Assembly (NCBI RefSeq): GCF_024055605.1
Contig: NZ_JAMXLX010000004.1
Location: 124,001 to 188,000, forward strand
Source of the DNA: Ciceribacter sichuanensis
GTDB lineage: Bacteria > Pseudomonadota > Alphaproteobacteria > Rhizobiales > Rhizobiaceae
Length of the DNA: 64,000 nt
Reading direction: 5' to 3'
Positions 18,407 through 27,324 of the stretch are shown piece by piece; the stretch's first letter is position 1; every line of letters starts with the position of its first letter. The notes under the pieces were generated by a model. The model was not told the origin of the DNA. It did no database searches and was given only the letters and a program-made list of their open reading frames with translations. Made by a program: the position numbers and the translations under genes.

Positions 18407-19450
18407 TTACACCGCCTGATCGTGGGAGGGCTTCTCCCAGAGGTTCACGCCGCCCTCGACGGCGTAGCGGTCGATCTCGGCGAGTTCCTCCGCGGTAAAG
18501 GAAAGCTTGTCGAGTGCCACGACATTTTCCTCCACCTGACGGGCCGAGCTTGCGCCGATCAGCGCCGAGGTCACCCGCGGGTCGCGCAGCACCCAGGCCA
18601 GCGCCAGCTGCGCCAGCGACTGGCCGCGTCGCTCGGCGATCTTGGCGAGCGCCCGGGCCCGCTCGATGTTTTCTTCCTTCAGGTGTTCAGGCCTGAGGAA
18701 ATCCCCGCCCGGGCGGTTGACGCGCGCATCCTGCGGAATGCCGTTCAGGTATTTGTTGGTGAGAAGGCCCTGTGCGAGCGGGGTGAAGGCGATGACGCCC
18801 GCGCCGCCCTCGTCGCTCGCCGCGAGCAGGTCCTTCTCGACCCACCGGTTGAACAGGTTGTAGGATGGCTGGTTGATCAGGAGCGGAACGTTTCGCTCGC
18901 GAAGCAGGGCCGCGATTTCACGGGTCTTGTTGCCGGAATAAGAGGAGATGCCGACATAGAGCGCCTTGCCTTGGCGCACGGCGGAAGCGAGCGCATCCGC
19001 GGTTTCCTCGAGCGGGGTCTCGGCGTCGAAGCGATGCGAATAGAAGATGTCGACATAATCGACATCGAGGCGCTTCAGGCTCTGGTCGAGGCTCGAAAGC
19101 AGCGCCTTGCGCGAACCGCCGCCAACGCCATAGGGGCCGGGCCACATGTCCCAGCCGGCCTTGGTGGAGATGATCAGTTCGTCGCGATAGGCGGCAAGAT
19201 CCTGTTTCAGGATGCGGCCGAAATTGATCTCGGCGCTGCCGGCCGGCGGGCCGTAATTGTTGGCGAGGTCGAAATGGGTGATGCCGAGGTCGAAGGCCTT
19301 GAACAGGATCGAGCGCTGGGTTTCGAGCGTCGTGGTGTCACCGAAATTGTGCCAGAGGCCGAGCGAGATGGCCGGCAGCTTCAGGCCGCTGCGCCCGGTC
19401 TTGCGATAGATGGCGCCGTCATAGCGGGCGGGGTTTGCTGTGTAGGTCAT
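18407..19450 (-). CDS. Aldo/keto reductase (YghZ/MgrA-like)
   Basis: The 347-residue product is an NADPH-dependent aldo/keto reductase closest in pattern to L-glyceraldehyde 3-phosphate reductase (YghZ/Gpr). The catalytic tetrad is visible as D and Y in FDLANNYG, K in ISTKAGW and H in YSHRFD. The C-terminal SALIGASS segment matches the NADPH-binding end. Such enzymes detoxify aldehydes including methylglyoxal, but the substrate here is not known. It has its own terminator. The sulfur operon upstream on the same strand ends 136 bases before it. Confidence 0.85.
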   Translation of the reverse strand: MTYTANPARYDGAIYRKTGRSGLKLPAISLGLWHNFGDTTTLETQRSILFKAFDLGITHFDLANNYGPPAGSAEINFGRILKQDLAAYRDELIISTKAGWDMWPGPYGVGGGSRKALLSSLDQSLKRLDVDYVDIFYSHRFDAETPLEETADALASAVRQGKALYVGISSYSGNKTREIAALLRERNVPLLINQPSYNLFNRWVEKDLLAASDEGGAGVIAFTPLAQGLLTNKYLNGIPQDARVNRPGGDFLRPEHLKEENIERARALAKIAERRGQSLAQLALAWVLRDPRVTSALIGASSARQVEENVVALDKLSFTAEELAEIDRYAVEGGVNLWEKPSHDQAV

Positions 19451-19525
19451 TCAAGGGTTCCATTGCACGTGAAAAGGCCGAATGCGGGTAAGCCGCATCC
19501 GGCGAGGTCGGGTTACCATGATTTA

Positions 19526-19572
19526 AAGCATAATCCGACCGGAGTGAAACGAGGACCAGTAGGATTATGCTT
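19526..19572 (-). terminator. Inverted repeat downstream of the sfnB operon
   Basis: AAGCATAATCC at 19526-19536 and GGATTATGCTT at 19562-19572 form a perfect 11-base inverted repeat with a 25-base loop. On the minus strand it lies 15 bases beyond the stop of the sulfur operon and is followed by TTTAAAT. The loop is long for an intrinsic terminator. It could instead be a copy of a dispersed intergenic repeat or an operator for the reductase gene. Confidence 0.55.
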
Positions 19573-19586
19573 CAAGAAAGAAAGTC

Positions 19587-20849
19587 TTAGAGCGCGCCGT
19601 GCCGTGGCGGCAGGAGACCGTTGAGATAGTAGTTGCCGATATGGTGATATTTCCACCGAACCGGATCGTGCAGCGAGTGGGTTCTCGCATTGCGCCAGTA
19701 GCGGTCGAGCCCGTAGCTTTCGAGCGTCGAGCGGGCGCCGCCGAGTTCGATCAGCTTTGTCGAGGCGAGCTGCGCCGCCTCGGTGCCGAGCGCCTTGACC
19801 TCGGCGACCGCGATGGAAGCTTCTGCCACCGTCTTCTCGTTCGGATCTGCCGTCGCGATATCCAGCAGGCGGCCCGCCCTTGCCAGCAGTGCATCCGCCG
19901 CATGAACACGGATTGAGACGTCACCGACCGCGTGGATCGTGTGCGGGTCTTCGTATCCGTGCTCGATGGTCAGTTCGAAGAACGGCCGCGAATAGGCCCG
20001 GACATAGGAGACCGTTTCGGCGAGTGCGCCGCGGGCGATCCCGACCTGCACCGCCGAATGGATGATCTGTGCGAAGGGACCCATCGACGTGGGCTTTTCG
20101 AAGACGACCTCATGATCGACCACCTGAAAGGGCGCGATCTCCACATCGTCGAAGGTCACCGTGCCGCTGCCCGTCGAACGCTGGCCGAAGGAAGTCCAGT
20201 CGTCGACGAAATCGACGCCCGGCGTCGAGCGATCGATGAAGACGACATGCACCCGGCCGTCCCAGTTCTTGGCGACGGCCACGATGATGTGGGCGAAGAG
20301 CGAACCGGTCGAATAGAATTTCTGGCCGTTGAGCAGCAGCTTTCCGCCCTCGTTGCGGAAATTCGTCTTGTAGTCGACAGGTGTCCTGGTGCCGATTTCG
20401 GTAAAAGCATTGCCCAGCCGGTCGCCGTCGAGGATGCGCTGGAAGTAGTGCTTCTTCTGCTCCTCGCTGCCGGCAAGGCGAAGCGCCTCGACCATGTAGA
20501 AATGGTTCTGCGGGATCTGCCCGATGGAGGAGTCGGCGGCGGAAATGATCGCCGTCACCTCGGCAAGCGTGACCGCCGAGACACCTGCGCCGCCATATTC
20601 CTTCGGCACGGTGATGGCCCAGAGGCCGGCTTGCGAAAAGCGCTCGATCTCGGCGAGCGGCAGGCGCCGCTCACGGTCGCGGGTCGCGGCTCCTGCTGCG
20701 AAATCCCGCGCCAGTTCCTTCGCCACGGCGATAGCCTCGGCATCGTCCCTGATGACGTTGGCTTTCGTGCGGCGCGGCGGGATATGGGGTGCCGGACGGC
20801 CGGCGGTGAGCGCGGCCTTCCGGTGCAGTTTGCGGTCGTTCTGGCTCAT
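19587..20849 (-). CDS. SfnB-family sulfur-acquisition flavoprotein (copy 1)
   Basis: The 420-residue product belongs to the acyl-CoA dehydrogenase-like flavoproteins of the SfnB/DszC branch, used in sulfone and other organosulfur metabolism. Seen are the N-terminal helical domain, a middle beta domain with NGQKFYSTGSLFAH and RSTGSGTVTFDDVE, and a C-terminal four-helix domain ending SLHDPVRWKYHHIGNYYLNG. This ending differs from true acyl-CoA dehydrogenases and is shared with copy 2. It lies 10 bases after copy 2 and is last in the operon. Confidence 0.85.
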   Translation of the reverse strand: MSQNDRKLHRKAALTAGRPAPHIPPRRTKANVIRDDAEAIAVAKELARDFAAGAATRDRERRLPLAEIERFSQAGLWAITVPKEYGGAGVSAVTLAEVTAIISAADSSIGQIPQNHFYMVEALRLAGSEEQKKHYFQRILDGDRLGNAFTEIGTRTPVDYKTNFRNEGGKLLLNGQKFYSTGSLFAHIIVAVAKNWDGRVHVVFIDRSTPGVDFVDDWTSFGQRSTGSGTVTFDDVEIAPFQVVDHEVVFEKPTSMGPFAQIIHSAVQVGIARGALAETVSYVRAYSRPFFELTIEHGYEDPHTIHAVGDVSIRVHAADALLARAGRLLDIATADPNEKTVAEASIAVAEVKALGTEAAQLASTKLIELGGARSTLESYGLDRYWRNARTHSLHDPVRWKYHHIGNYYLNGLLPPRHGAL

Positions 20850-20859
20850 CGCTCCGACC

Positions 20860-22128
20860 TCAGTTCCAGGCGTGACGCGGCGGGTTGACGCCGTTCAGGT
20901 AGTAATTGCCGACGTGGTAAAACTTCCAGCGCACCGGATCGTGCAGCGTGTGCACGCGGGCATTGCGCCAGTGCCGGTCGAGGCCGTGCTCGGCAAGCGT
21001 CGAGCGGGTGCCTGCCAGTTCGAACAGCTTGTTGGTGGCAAGGATCGCCACTTCCGTCGTCAGAACCTTGGATTCGGCCGTCTTGATCGTCGCTTCCGAG
21101 ACCGTCTGCTCGTTGGCGTCGGCATCGGCGACGTCGATGCTGCGACCGGCAATCTCGAGAAGGGCTTCTGCGGCATGCAGCTTGATCTGCAGGTCGCCGA
21201 TGGCGGCGATGGTGAAGAGGTCTTCGCCTGCCGTCTCCTTGCCGCTGTCGATCCACGGACGGCTCTGGGTCTTGACGAAGGCGATAGTGTCTTCGATGGC
21301 GCCGCGGGCGATGCCGAGATCGATGGCCGACTGGATGATCTGGGAAACCGGGCCGGCAACGGTCGGGTGTTCGAAGGAGGTGACGTGCAGCGCGCGTGCC
21401 TTCGCGACCTTGACGTTTTCGATGCGCACGGCACCCGAAGCGGTGGTGCGCTGGCCGAAGCTCGACCAGTTGTTGGTAACGGTCAGGCCCTGCGCCTCGC
21501 GGTCGGCGAAGACCAGATAGGCCTGTCCGTCCTCGGTGACGGCGACGATCGGCACGACATGGGCGAGCAGCGCGCCGGTGGTGTAGAACTTCTCGCCGTT
21601 GACGATGGCCTCGTCACCTTCGAAGCGGACCCGCGTTTCGAAGGCCGCGACGTTCTTGCTCTTCAGTTCGGAGAAGGCGTTGCCGAAGCGGATACCGGAA
21701 AGCGCCAGCGCAAACAGGTCGCGCTTCTGCTCCTCCGTCCCGTCGAGGTCGATGGTGCCGACGATCGCCAGATGGTTCTGGGTGATCTGGGCAATCGCCG
21801 GATCGGCGGTAGCGATGATCGAGATGACCTTGGCGAGCGTGGCGTAGGAAACGCCGGGGCCGCCATAGGCCTTCGGCACGTTGATGCTCCACAGGCCGCT
21901 CTGGGAGTAATCATCGAGTTCGGCAATCGGCAGCAGGCCTTCGCGGTCGCGCAACGCTGCACCCACCTTGAACTTCTCGGCGAGCTTTTCGGCAATCTCG
22001 ATCGCCTCGGCATCGCTCTTCACGATATGCGCGGGCTGCACCGGCCGCGGACGCGGCGGCACCGGATCGGCGGAGTTGACGCGGGGATGGACGGAATAAT
22101 CGATCTTGGTTTCGGGAACGGTACCCAT
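20860..22128 (-). CDS. SfnB-family sulfur-acquisition flavoprotein (copy 2)
   Basis: The 422-residue paralog of the neighbouring gene has the same domain order and the same C-terminal signature (TLHDPVRWKFYHVGNYYLNG). The matching segments NGEKFYTTGALLAH and RTTASGAVRIENV mark the flavin/substrate region. The two proteins differ clearly along their length, so this is an old tandem duplication rather than a recent one. They may form a heteromer or act on different substrates. It lies 38 bases after the monooxygenase gene, in one operon. Confidence 0.85.
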   Translation of the reverse strand: MGTVPETKIDYSVHPRVNSADPVPPRPRPVQPAHIVKSDAEAIEIAEKLAEKFKVGAALRDREGLLPIAELDDYSQSGLWSINVPKAYGGPGVSYATLAKVISIIATADPAIAQITQNHLAIVGTIDLDGTEEQKRDLFALALSGIRFGNAFSELKSKNVAAFETRVRFEGDEAIVNGEKFYTTGALLAHVVPIVAVTEDGQAYLVFADREAQGLTVTNNWSSFGQRTTASGAVRIENVKVAKARALHVTSFEHPTVAGPVSQIIQSAIDLGIARGAIEDTIAFVKTQSRPWIDSGKETAGEDLFTIAAIGDLQIKLHAAEALLEIAGRSIDVADADANEQTVSEATIKTAESKVLTTEVAILATNKLFELAGTRSTLAEHGLDRHWRNARVHTLHDPVRWKFYHVGNYYLNGVNPPRHAWN

Positions 22129-22166
22129 GGTGATGTCCTCGGCAAAATGGAAGGTGGAATGAAAAA

Positions 22167-23573
22167 TCAGCTACCGGTGGGAAGCAGGGCTTCGCTGCGC
22201 TTGATCGCCTCGATGTCGCGGTAGCGGGCGCCCGGATGGGGAGCCTCGAGCCGCGCGCCGCGGCCGAACAGCTTTTCGCGCAGCGTGCCGGGCCGGTATT
22301 CGGTGGGATAGACGCCGCGCTTCTGCAGTTCGGGAACCAGATAGCCGACGATGTTTTCGAAGGTCTCGGGCGTTACCGCATAGGCGAGGTTGAAGCCGTC
22401 GACGCCGGTTTCCTCGACCCATTGCTGCAACTCGTCGGCAACGGTTGCCGGAGAGCCGACCACGACTGGCCCCATGCCGCCAACGCCGCCCCATTCGGCA
22501 AGCTCGCGAATGGTCCAGCGCTTGTTCGGATCGCCTTCCGACAGGCTCTCCACCGCCGAATGGATCGCATTGGTCTCGACCTTGCGCACGAGGTCGTCGG
22601 GCCGGTAACGGGAAAAATCGATGCCGGTCCAGCCGGACATGAACACCAGCGAGCCGTCATAGGAGACGTAGTCGAGATATTCGCGGAACTTCGCCTTGGC
22701 CCTCTCATCGGTCTCGTCGACGATGATGGTGAGCAGGTTGTAGATTTTCAGGCTGTCGCGCGTGCGGCCGGCGGCTGTGGCCCGGGTGGTGACGTCGGCC
22801 ACATAGTTGCGCAGGATCGTCTTCGTCTGCGCGGCCACGAACACGCATTCGGCATGTTCGGCGGCAAACTTCTTGCCCGCACCGGATGCGCCTGCCTGAT
22901 AGAGAACCGGCGTGCGCTGCGGCGATGGCTCGGTCAAGGCATAGCCCGGCACGTCGAAATACTTGCCCTTGTGGCCGATCTCGTGAACCTTTTCCGGCAG
23001 CGTGAACACCCGGTTTTCCCGGTCGCGCACCACGGCGCCATCTTCCCACGATCCCTCGAGAAGCTTGTAGATCACCTCGAGATATTCGTTGGCGATGTCA
23101 TAGCGGTTGTCGTGCCGTTGCAGGCCCGCCTGACCGATATTCTTCGCGCCGCTCTCCAGATAGGAGGTGACGATGTTCCAGCCGACGCGTCCCTTCGTGT
23201 GGTGGTCGGCGGTCGCCAGCCGCCGGGCGAAGGTGTAGGGGTGCTCGAAGGATGTCGAGGCCGTGATCCCGATACCGAGATGCTCGGTCGCAAGCGCGAT
23301 CGGTGCCGCAAGCTGCAGCGGATCGTTTACCGGGATCTGCGCCGCCTGATGAATGGCGTGGTAATTGTCGCCCTTGTAGACGTCGTAATAGCCGATGACA
23401 TCGGCAATGAAGATGCCGTCGAAAATGCCGCTTTCCAGCGTTTGCGCGAGATCCTGCCAGTAGTCCAGATCCTTGTATTTCCAGGATCGGTCGCGAGGAT
23501 GCGCCCACAGGCCGGGCGACTGATGGCCAACGCAGTTCATGTCGAACGCGTTGAAGTGAATGGTCTTGGTCAT
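22167..23573 (-). CDS. FMNH2-dependent monooxygenase, NtaA/SnaA/DszA family
   Basis: The 468-residue product is a bacterial-luciferase-like flavin monooxygenase of the NtaA/DszA/DmoA branch. Such enzymes use reduced FMN and oxygen to break C-S or C-N bonds. Typical segments are AFDMNCVGHQSPGLW, GIFIADV, the TASTSFEHPY region and the GRVGWNIVTS segment. The ATG at 23571-23573 has GGAG eight bases upstream. These enzymes need a separate flavin reductase, and none is encoded in this window. With the two SfnB proteins it probably oxidises a sulfur compound, but the substrate is unknown. Confidence 0.86.
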   Translation of the reverse strand: MTKTIHFNAFDMNCVGHQSPGLWAHPRDRSWKYKDLDYWQDLAQTLESGIFDGIFIADVIGYYDVYKGDNYHAIHQAAQIPVNDPLQLAAPIALATEHLGIGITASTSFEHPYTFARRLATADHHTKGRVGWNIVTSYLESGAKNIGQAGLQRHDNRYDIANEYLEVIYKLLEGSWEDGAVVRDRENRVFTLPEKVHEIGHKGKYFDVPGYALTEPSPQRTPVLYQAGASGAGKKFAAEHAECVFVAAQTKTILRNYVADVTTRATAAGRTRDSLKIYNLLTIIVDETDERAKAKFREYLDYVSYDGSLVFMSGWTGIDFSRYRPDDLVRKVETNAIHSAVESLSEGDPNKRWTIRELAEWGGVGGMGPVVVGSPATVADELQQWVEETGVDGFNLAYAVTPETFENIVGYLVPELQKRGVYPTEYRPGTLREKLFGRGARLEAPHPGARYRDIEAIKRSEALLPTGS

Positions 23574-23645
23574 GAAATGGCTCCGTTCGATTTCGCCAAC
23601 CGCCTGTCAGTCAGCATCGCAGACCGGTTCAGCAATGACAGTCAT

Positions 23646-23662
23646 TCTATATTTTTTATAGA
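23646..23662 (-). promoter_or_regulatory. Putative LysR-type operator (TCTAT-N7-ATAGA), site 1
   Basis: TCTAT at 23646-23650 and ATAGA at 23658-23662 form a perfect dyad with 7-base spacing (TCTATA-TTTTT-TATAGA). This fits the T-N11-A pattern bound by LysR-type regulators such as CysB and Cbl. It is 73 bases upstream of the monooxygenase start. A second site of identical arms and spacing faces the opposite operon. The regulator itself is not in the window. Confidence 0.6.
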
Positions 23663-23836
23663 TTAATTGGAGGAAGGTTTTTTCTCGACATCGCGGTTTC
23701 GCGGAAAAGTGGCCGAAGATGACATCCGTCAAGTCCGGTGCCCGCGACGGGCCGGGAGTACTCGACCGATGCGTTTGGCGGGGATTTCAGCAAAACCATT
23801 CCGCATCGCCGCACAAGCGTAATAAAACATACTTTG

Positions 23837-23853
23837 TCTATTTTATTTATAGA
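23837..23853 (+). promoter_or_regulatory. Putative LysR-type operator (TCTAT-N7-ATAGA), site 2
   Basis: TCTAT at 23837-23841 and ATAGA at 23849-23853, extended to GTCTAT/ATAGAC, have the same 7-base spacing as site 1. It lies about 50 bases upstream of the aminotransferase start at 23904. Two matched sites in one divergent region support a shared regulator for both operons. Confidence 0.6.
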
Positions 23854-23903
23854 CTTTAGCGTTTGCATCAAATGTCGCAAGGGCATTGCAGGGGCAAATG
23901 CAA

Positions 23904-25079
23904 ATGGTCAATCCGATCTTCGGGAAATCCGGAACCTCCATCTTCGAATCCATGTCGCGTCTGGCGTCGGAAACGGGGTCCATCAATCTCGGGCAGGGCT
24001 TTCCGGAAGGTTTCGAGCCGCGCGAGCTGATCGATGCGGCAGTGGAGGCTTTGCAGAACGGACCGCACCAGTATCCGCCGATGATGGGCCTGCCGGCGCT
24101 GCGCAAGGCGGTTGCAGACAATGCCAAGCGGTTCCTCGGGCTGGATATCGACTGGCAGAGCGAAGTGCTCGTGACCTCGGGCGCCACCGAAGCGCTGACC
24201 GATACCTTCCTTGCGCTTCTCGACCGGGACGACGAGGTGATCGTCTTCGAACCGGTCTACGATGCCTATGCAACGTTGATCCGGCGTGCCGGCGGCAAGG
24301 TCGTGCCGGTGAGACTTGCTCCGCCCCATTGGGAATTGCCCCGCGAAGCGCTGACGAAGGCCATTACCGCGAAGACCCGGCTGATCGTCATCAACACGCC
24401 GATGAACCCGATCGGCAAGATCTTCGATCCCGAGGAACTGGGGTTCCTGGCGGATCTCGCCATCGAGCACGATCTCGTCATCGTCGCCGATGAGGTCTAC
24501 GAACATCTGGTCTTCGATGCGCGCCCCTTCCACTCCCTGTTTGCCGTTAAAGGCATCCGCGACCGGGTCGTGCGCATCGGTTCTGCCGGCAAGAGCTTTT
24601 CGGTCACCGGCTGGAAGGTCGGTTATATCACGGCAAGCGCTGACCTGCTGCAGCCGATTGCCCGAGCGCATCAGTACGTGACCTTCACCACGCCACCCGC
24701 CCTGCAGGCCGCCGTCGCCGTCGGCCTCAACCTGCCGGACGAGTATTTCCTCGGTCTGCGCAAGACGCTTGCCACCCGTCGCGACCTGCTGGTCAAGGGC
24801 CTGCGGGATGCGGGCTTCGAGGTGGCCGACGTGCCGGCGACCTATTTCGCCGTCGCCAATGTCGCGCCGCTCGATCCCGAAGGCGACGATCTTGCCTTCT
24901 CCCGCCGGCTGACGCTGGAGGCAGGCGTCACGCCCGTGCCTGTCTCGTCCTTTTATGGCGACCGCGACGTGAAGAGCCATGTCCGCTTCTGCTTCGCCAA
25001 GAAGGAGGAGACCATCATTTCCGCCGTTTCCCGGCTCCGCCGCTGGCGGGAAGGGCAGGGCTGGAGGGCGGCCTCGTGA
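23904..25079 (+). CDS. Class I/II PLP aminotransferase (methionine/kynurenine aminotransferase type)
   Basis: The 391-residue product is a fold-type I aminotransferase. Conserved parts are NLGQGFPEGF, the SGATEA loop, NTPMNP, the DEVYEHL segment and the PLP lysine K230 in SAGKSFS. The pattern resembles the YbdL/kynurenine aminotransferase group, which often accepts methionine and its 2-oxo acid. Three in-frame starts lie close together (TTG 23886, ATG 23898, ATG 23904); the last has AGGGG about ten bases upstream. It overlaps the next gene by GTGA and opens an operon ending in a methionine-type transporter. A role in methionine/oxo-acid exchange is inferred. Confidence 0.82.
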   Translation: MVNPIFGKSGTSIFESMSRLASETGSINLGQGFPEGFEPRELIDAAVEALQNGPHQYPPMMGLPALRKAVADNAKRFLGLDIDWQSEVLVTSGATEALTDTFLALLDRDDEVIVFEPVYDAYATLIRRAGGKVVPVRLAPPHWELPREALTKAITAKTRLIVINTPMNPIGKIFDPEELGFLADLAIEHDLVIVADEVYEHLVFDARPFHSLFAVKGIRDRVVRIGSAGKSFSVTGWKVGYITASADLLQPIARAHQYVTFTTPPALQAAVAVGLNLPDEYFLGLRKTLATRRDLLVKGLRDAGFEVADVPATYFAVANVAPLDPEGDDLAFSRRLTLEAGVTPVPVSSFYGDRDVKSHVRFCFAKKEETIISAVSRLRRWREGQGWRAAS

Positions 25080-26461
25080 ACCGCCATGCGACCCCGAGGA
25101 ACATAGGGGCCGCGATTGCGGCGCTGGAGGCGCGTTTTCCCTCGTCGGTCTCCACGGGCAAATCGGCCCGCCGCCTGCATGCCGGCGACGAAAGCCATCA
25201 CGAGCCGAGCGAACCGGATATCGTCGTGCATCCGAAGTCGACGGCTGAAGTGGTGGATGTCGTGAAGATCGCCGCGCGCAACCGCGTGCCGGTCACGCCA
25301 TTCGGCGCGGGCTCGGGGCTGGAGGGCGGTGCCATTCCGCACAGGGGCGGCATTTCGCTCGATACCTCGGAACTCTCGGAGATCTTCGAGATCCGCCCCG
25401 ATGACATGATTGCCCGCGTCGGTGCCGGCGTCCGTCGTCTGGATCTCAATCAGGCGCTGCGCGACACCGGCCTGTTTTTCCCGGTCGATCCCGGCGCCAA
25501 TGCCTCGATTGGCGGCATGGTCTCGACGGGTGCGAGCGGCACCAATGCCGTGCGCTTCGGTGTCATGCGGGAAAACGTGCTCGGGCTTACCGTCGTCACC
25601 GCCGAAGGCAAGGTGGTGAAAACCGGCTCGCTCGCCCGCAAGTCGTCGTCGGGTTATGACCTGACGCGGCTCTTCGTCGGGTCCGAAGGCACGCTCGGCG
25701 TTGTCACCGAAGTCACGCTCCGTCTGCATCCCATTCCTGATGCCGTTTCCGCCCATGCCGGTTTCGAGACGCTGGCCGGCGCGGTCAATGCCGTCACCGA
25801 TATCAAGCGCGCAGGCCTGCAGATCGGCCGTGTCGAGCTGCTCGATGCGCCGCTGGTCGATGTCATCAACCGCCGCGGCGACATGCGGCTTGAGGCCCTG
25901 CCCACGCTGTTCCTCGAATTCCACGGTGCGCCGGCCGAGATCGCGTCGCTGTCCGGCACGATTGCCGACATCGTGGCCGAAAACGGCGGCCGTGGCCTCG
26001 AATGGCCTGTGAATGCGGAAGAAAGCCGGGTGCTCTGGGAGACCCGCCGCGATTGCCTCGCCTGGGCCAAGGCCGAGCGCGAGGGCGCGCATTCCTGGCC
26101 GACGGATGTTTGCGTGCCGATTTCGAGGCTCGCCGAGGTCGTTCTCGAAACCCGGGAAGACGTCGCCCGTTCCGGCATCCCCGCCTACATCGTCGGCCAT
26201 GTCGGCGACGGCAATTTCCACTGCGTCTTCATGCTCCGGCCGGAAGAGGAGGCCGAGGTTGCCCGCCTTTCCGACCGCATCGTCGAGCGCGCGCTGGCGG
26301 CCGGCGGCACGGCAAGCGGCGAGCATGGCGTTGGGCTTGGCAAGCGCAAGTTCCAGAAGCGGGAACACGGCGCGGAGGCGATTGCCCTGATGCGCAGCCT
26401 CAAGGCCGCGCTCGATCCGCACGGCATTCTCAATCCCGGCAAGGTCCTGCCGGACACCTGA
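25076..26461 (+). CDS. FAD-linked oxidase (GlcD/D-lactate dehydrogenase-like)
   Basis: The 461-residue product has an N-terminal FAD-binding domain of the VAO/PCMH type (about residues 40-215, with GAGSGLEGGAIP and SIGGMVSTGASGTNAVRFG). A C-terminal oxidase domain follows, with HVGDGNFH and GEHGVGLGK, as in D-lactate dehydrogenase and glycolate oxidase GlcD. It should oxidise a 2-hydroxy acid to a 2-oxo acid. The GTG start overlaps the aminotransferase stop (GTGA). Coupling of a hydroxy-acid oxidase to an aminotransferase suggests conversion of a hydroxy acid to an amino acid. The substrate is not shown by sequence. Confidence 0.85.
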   Translation: MNRHATPRNIGAAIAALEARFPSSVSTGKSARRLHAGDESHHEPSEPDIVVHPKSTAEVVDVVKIAARNRVPVTPFGAGSGLEGGAIPHRGGISLDTSELSEIFEIRPDDMIARVGAGVRRLDLNQALRDTGLFFPVDPGANASIGGMVSTGASGTNAVRFGVMRENVLGLTVVTAEGKVVKTGSLARKSSSGYDLTRLFVGSEGTLGVVTEVTLRLHPIPDAVSAHAGFETLAGAVNAVTDIKRAGLQIGRVELLDAPLVDVINRRGDMRLEALPTLFLEFHGAPAEIASLSGTIADIVAENGGRGLEWPVNAEESRVLWETRRDCLAWAKAEREGAHSWPTDVCVPISRLAEVVLETREDVARSGIPAYIVGHVGDGNFHCVFMLRPEEEAEVARLSDRIVERALAAGGTASGEHGVGLGKRKFQKREHGAEAIALMRSLKAALDPHGILNPGKVLPDT

Positions 26462-26522
26462 TCACCAAGACACCTGATCCACGAACAAGACAGAACAAGT
26501 CTCTCAAAAAGGAAAAGACTGC

Positions 26523-27320
26523 ATGCGTTATTCCTCCCTGATCGCCGGTACCGTCTCGGCCGTCGCGCTCTTCATCGCGGCGCATGGCGCGGCACTTGCC
26601 GAAACCATCAAGTTCGGCGTCACCGCCGGCCCGCATGCCCAGATCGCCGAAGCGCTGGTGCCGGTCGCCAAGGCCAAGGGCCTCGATATCCAGGTCGTTG
26701 AATTCTCCGACGGTGCGCTGATCGACCCCGCCACTAATGATGGCGATCTCGATGCCAACGGCTTCCAGCACACGCCTTATCTCGACCGTCAGAACAAGGA
26801 CCGCGGCCTGAACCTCGTCGCCGTTGGCGGCAAGACCGTTCTTCTGCCGATGGCCGGCTATTCCCACAAGTTCAAGTCGCTGGCCGACCTGCCGGAAGGC
26901 GCTCAGGTGTCGATCCCCAACGATCCGAGCAATGCCGGCCGCGCCCTGAAGCTGCTCGAAGCTGGCGGCGTCATCAAGCTCACCCCCGGCTCCACCTATA
27001 ACGCCAGCGAACTCGACATCATCGAGAACCCGAAGAACATCAAGATCATCCCGATGGAAACCGCCCAGCTTCCACGCTCGCTGGAAGATGTGGACTTCTC
27101 GGTCATCACCTCGCACTTCGCTCTTTCGGCAGGCCTCAACCCCAAGAAGGACGGCCTGCTCGTCGAAGACCAGCTTTCCGAATATTTCTGCCTGATCGCG
27201 GTTGCGGAAAAGAACAAGGACGCTCCGTGGGTGAAAACCCTGGTCGAATCCTACAAGTCGCCGGAAGTGAAGGCTGCCATCGAGAAGACGTTCGAAGGCA
27301 ACGTCATCGCCGGCTGGTGA
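26523..27320 (+). CDS. metQ: MetQ/NlpA-family substrate-binding protein
   Basis: This is the binding protein of a methionine-type ABC importer. The 265-residue product has a Sec signal peptide ending GAALA-ETIKFG near residue 26. There is no lipobox cysteine, unlike E. coli MetQ, so it is predicted to be soluble in the periplasm. The TAGPHAQIAE start of the mature protein, the DANGFQHTPYLD segment and the SIPNDPSNAGRAL segment are family hallmarks. AAGGAAAAG precedes the ATG. It lies 61 bases after the oxidase gene and 4 bases before metN. Confidence 0.9.
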   Translation: MRYSSLIAGTVSAVALFIAAHGAALAETIKFGVTAGPHAQIAEALVPVAKAKGLDIQVVEFSDGALIDPATNDGDLDANGFQHTPYLDRQNKDRGLNLVAVGGKTVLLPMAGYSHKFKSLADLPEGAQVSIPNDPSNAGRALKLLEAGGVIKLTPGSTYNASELDIIENPKNIKIIPMETAQLPRSLEDVDFSVITSHFALSAGLNPKKDGLLVEDQLSEYFCLIAVAEKNKDAPWVKTLVESYKSPEVKAAIEKTFEGNVIAGW

Positions 27321-27324
27321 TGTC

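Larger units (their letters stand above)
23574..23903. promoter_or_regulatory. Divergent regulatory region of the sulfur cluster
   Basis: These 330 bases separate the minus-strand monooxygenase operon from the plus-strand aminotransferase operon and contain no convincing gene. Both ends are AT-rich, with long T and A runs, unlike the GC-rich surroundings. Two TCTAT-N7-ATAGA dyads lie here, one near each start codon. The remaining 23670-23830 stretch shows nothing recognisable. Confidence 0.65.

Noticed and set aside
23574-23903. Riboswitch (SAM-type) upstream of the methionine-related operon
   Set aside because: No conserved riboswitch core or long paired structure was found; the region is better explained by operator dyads.
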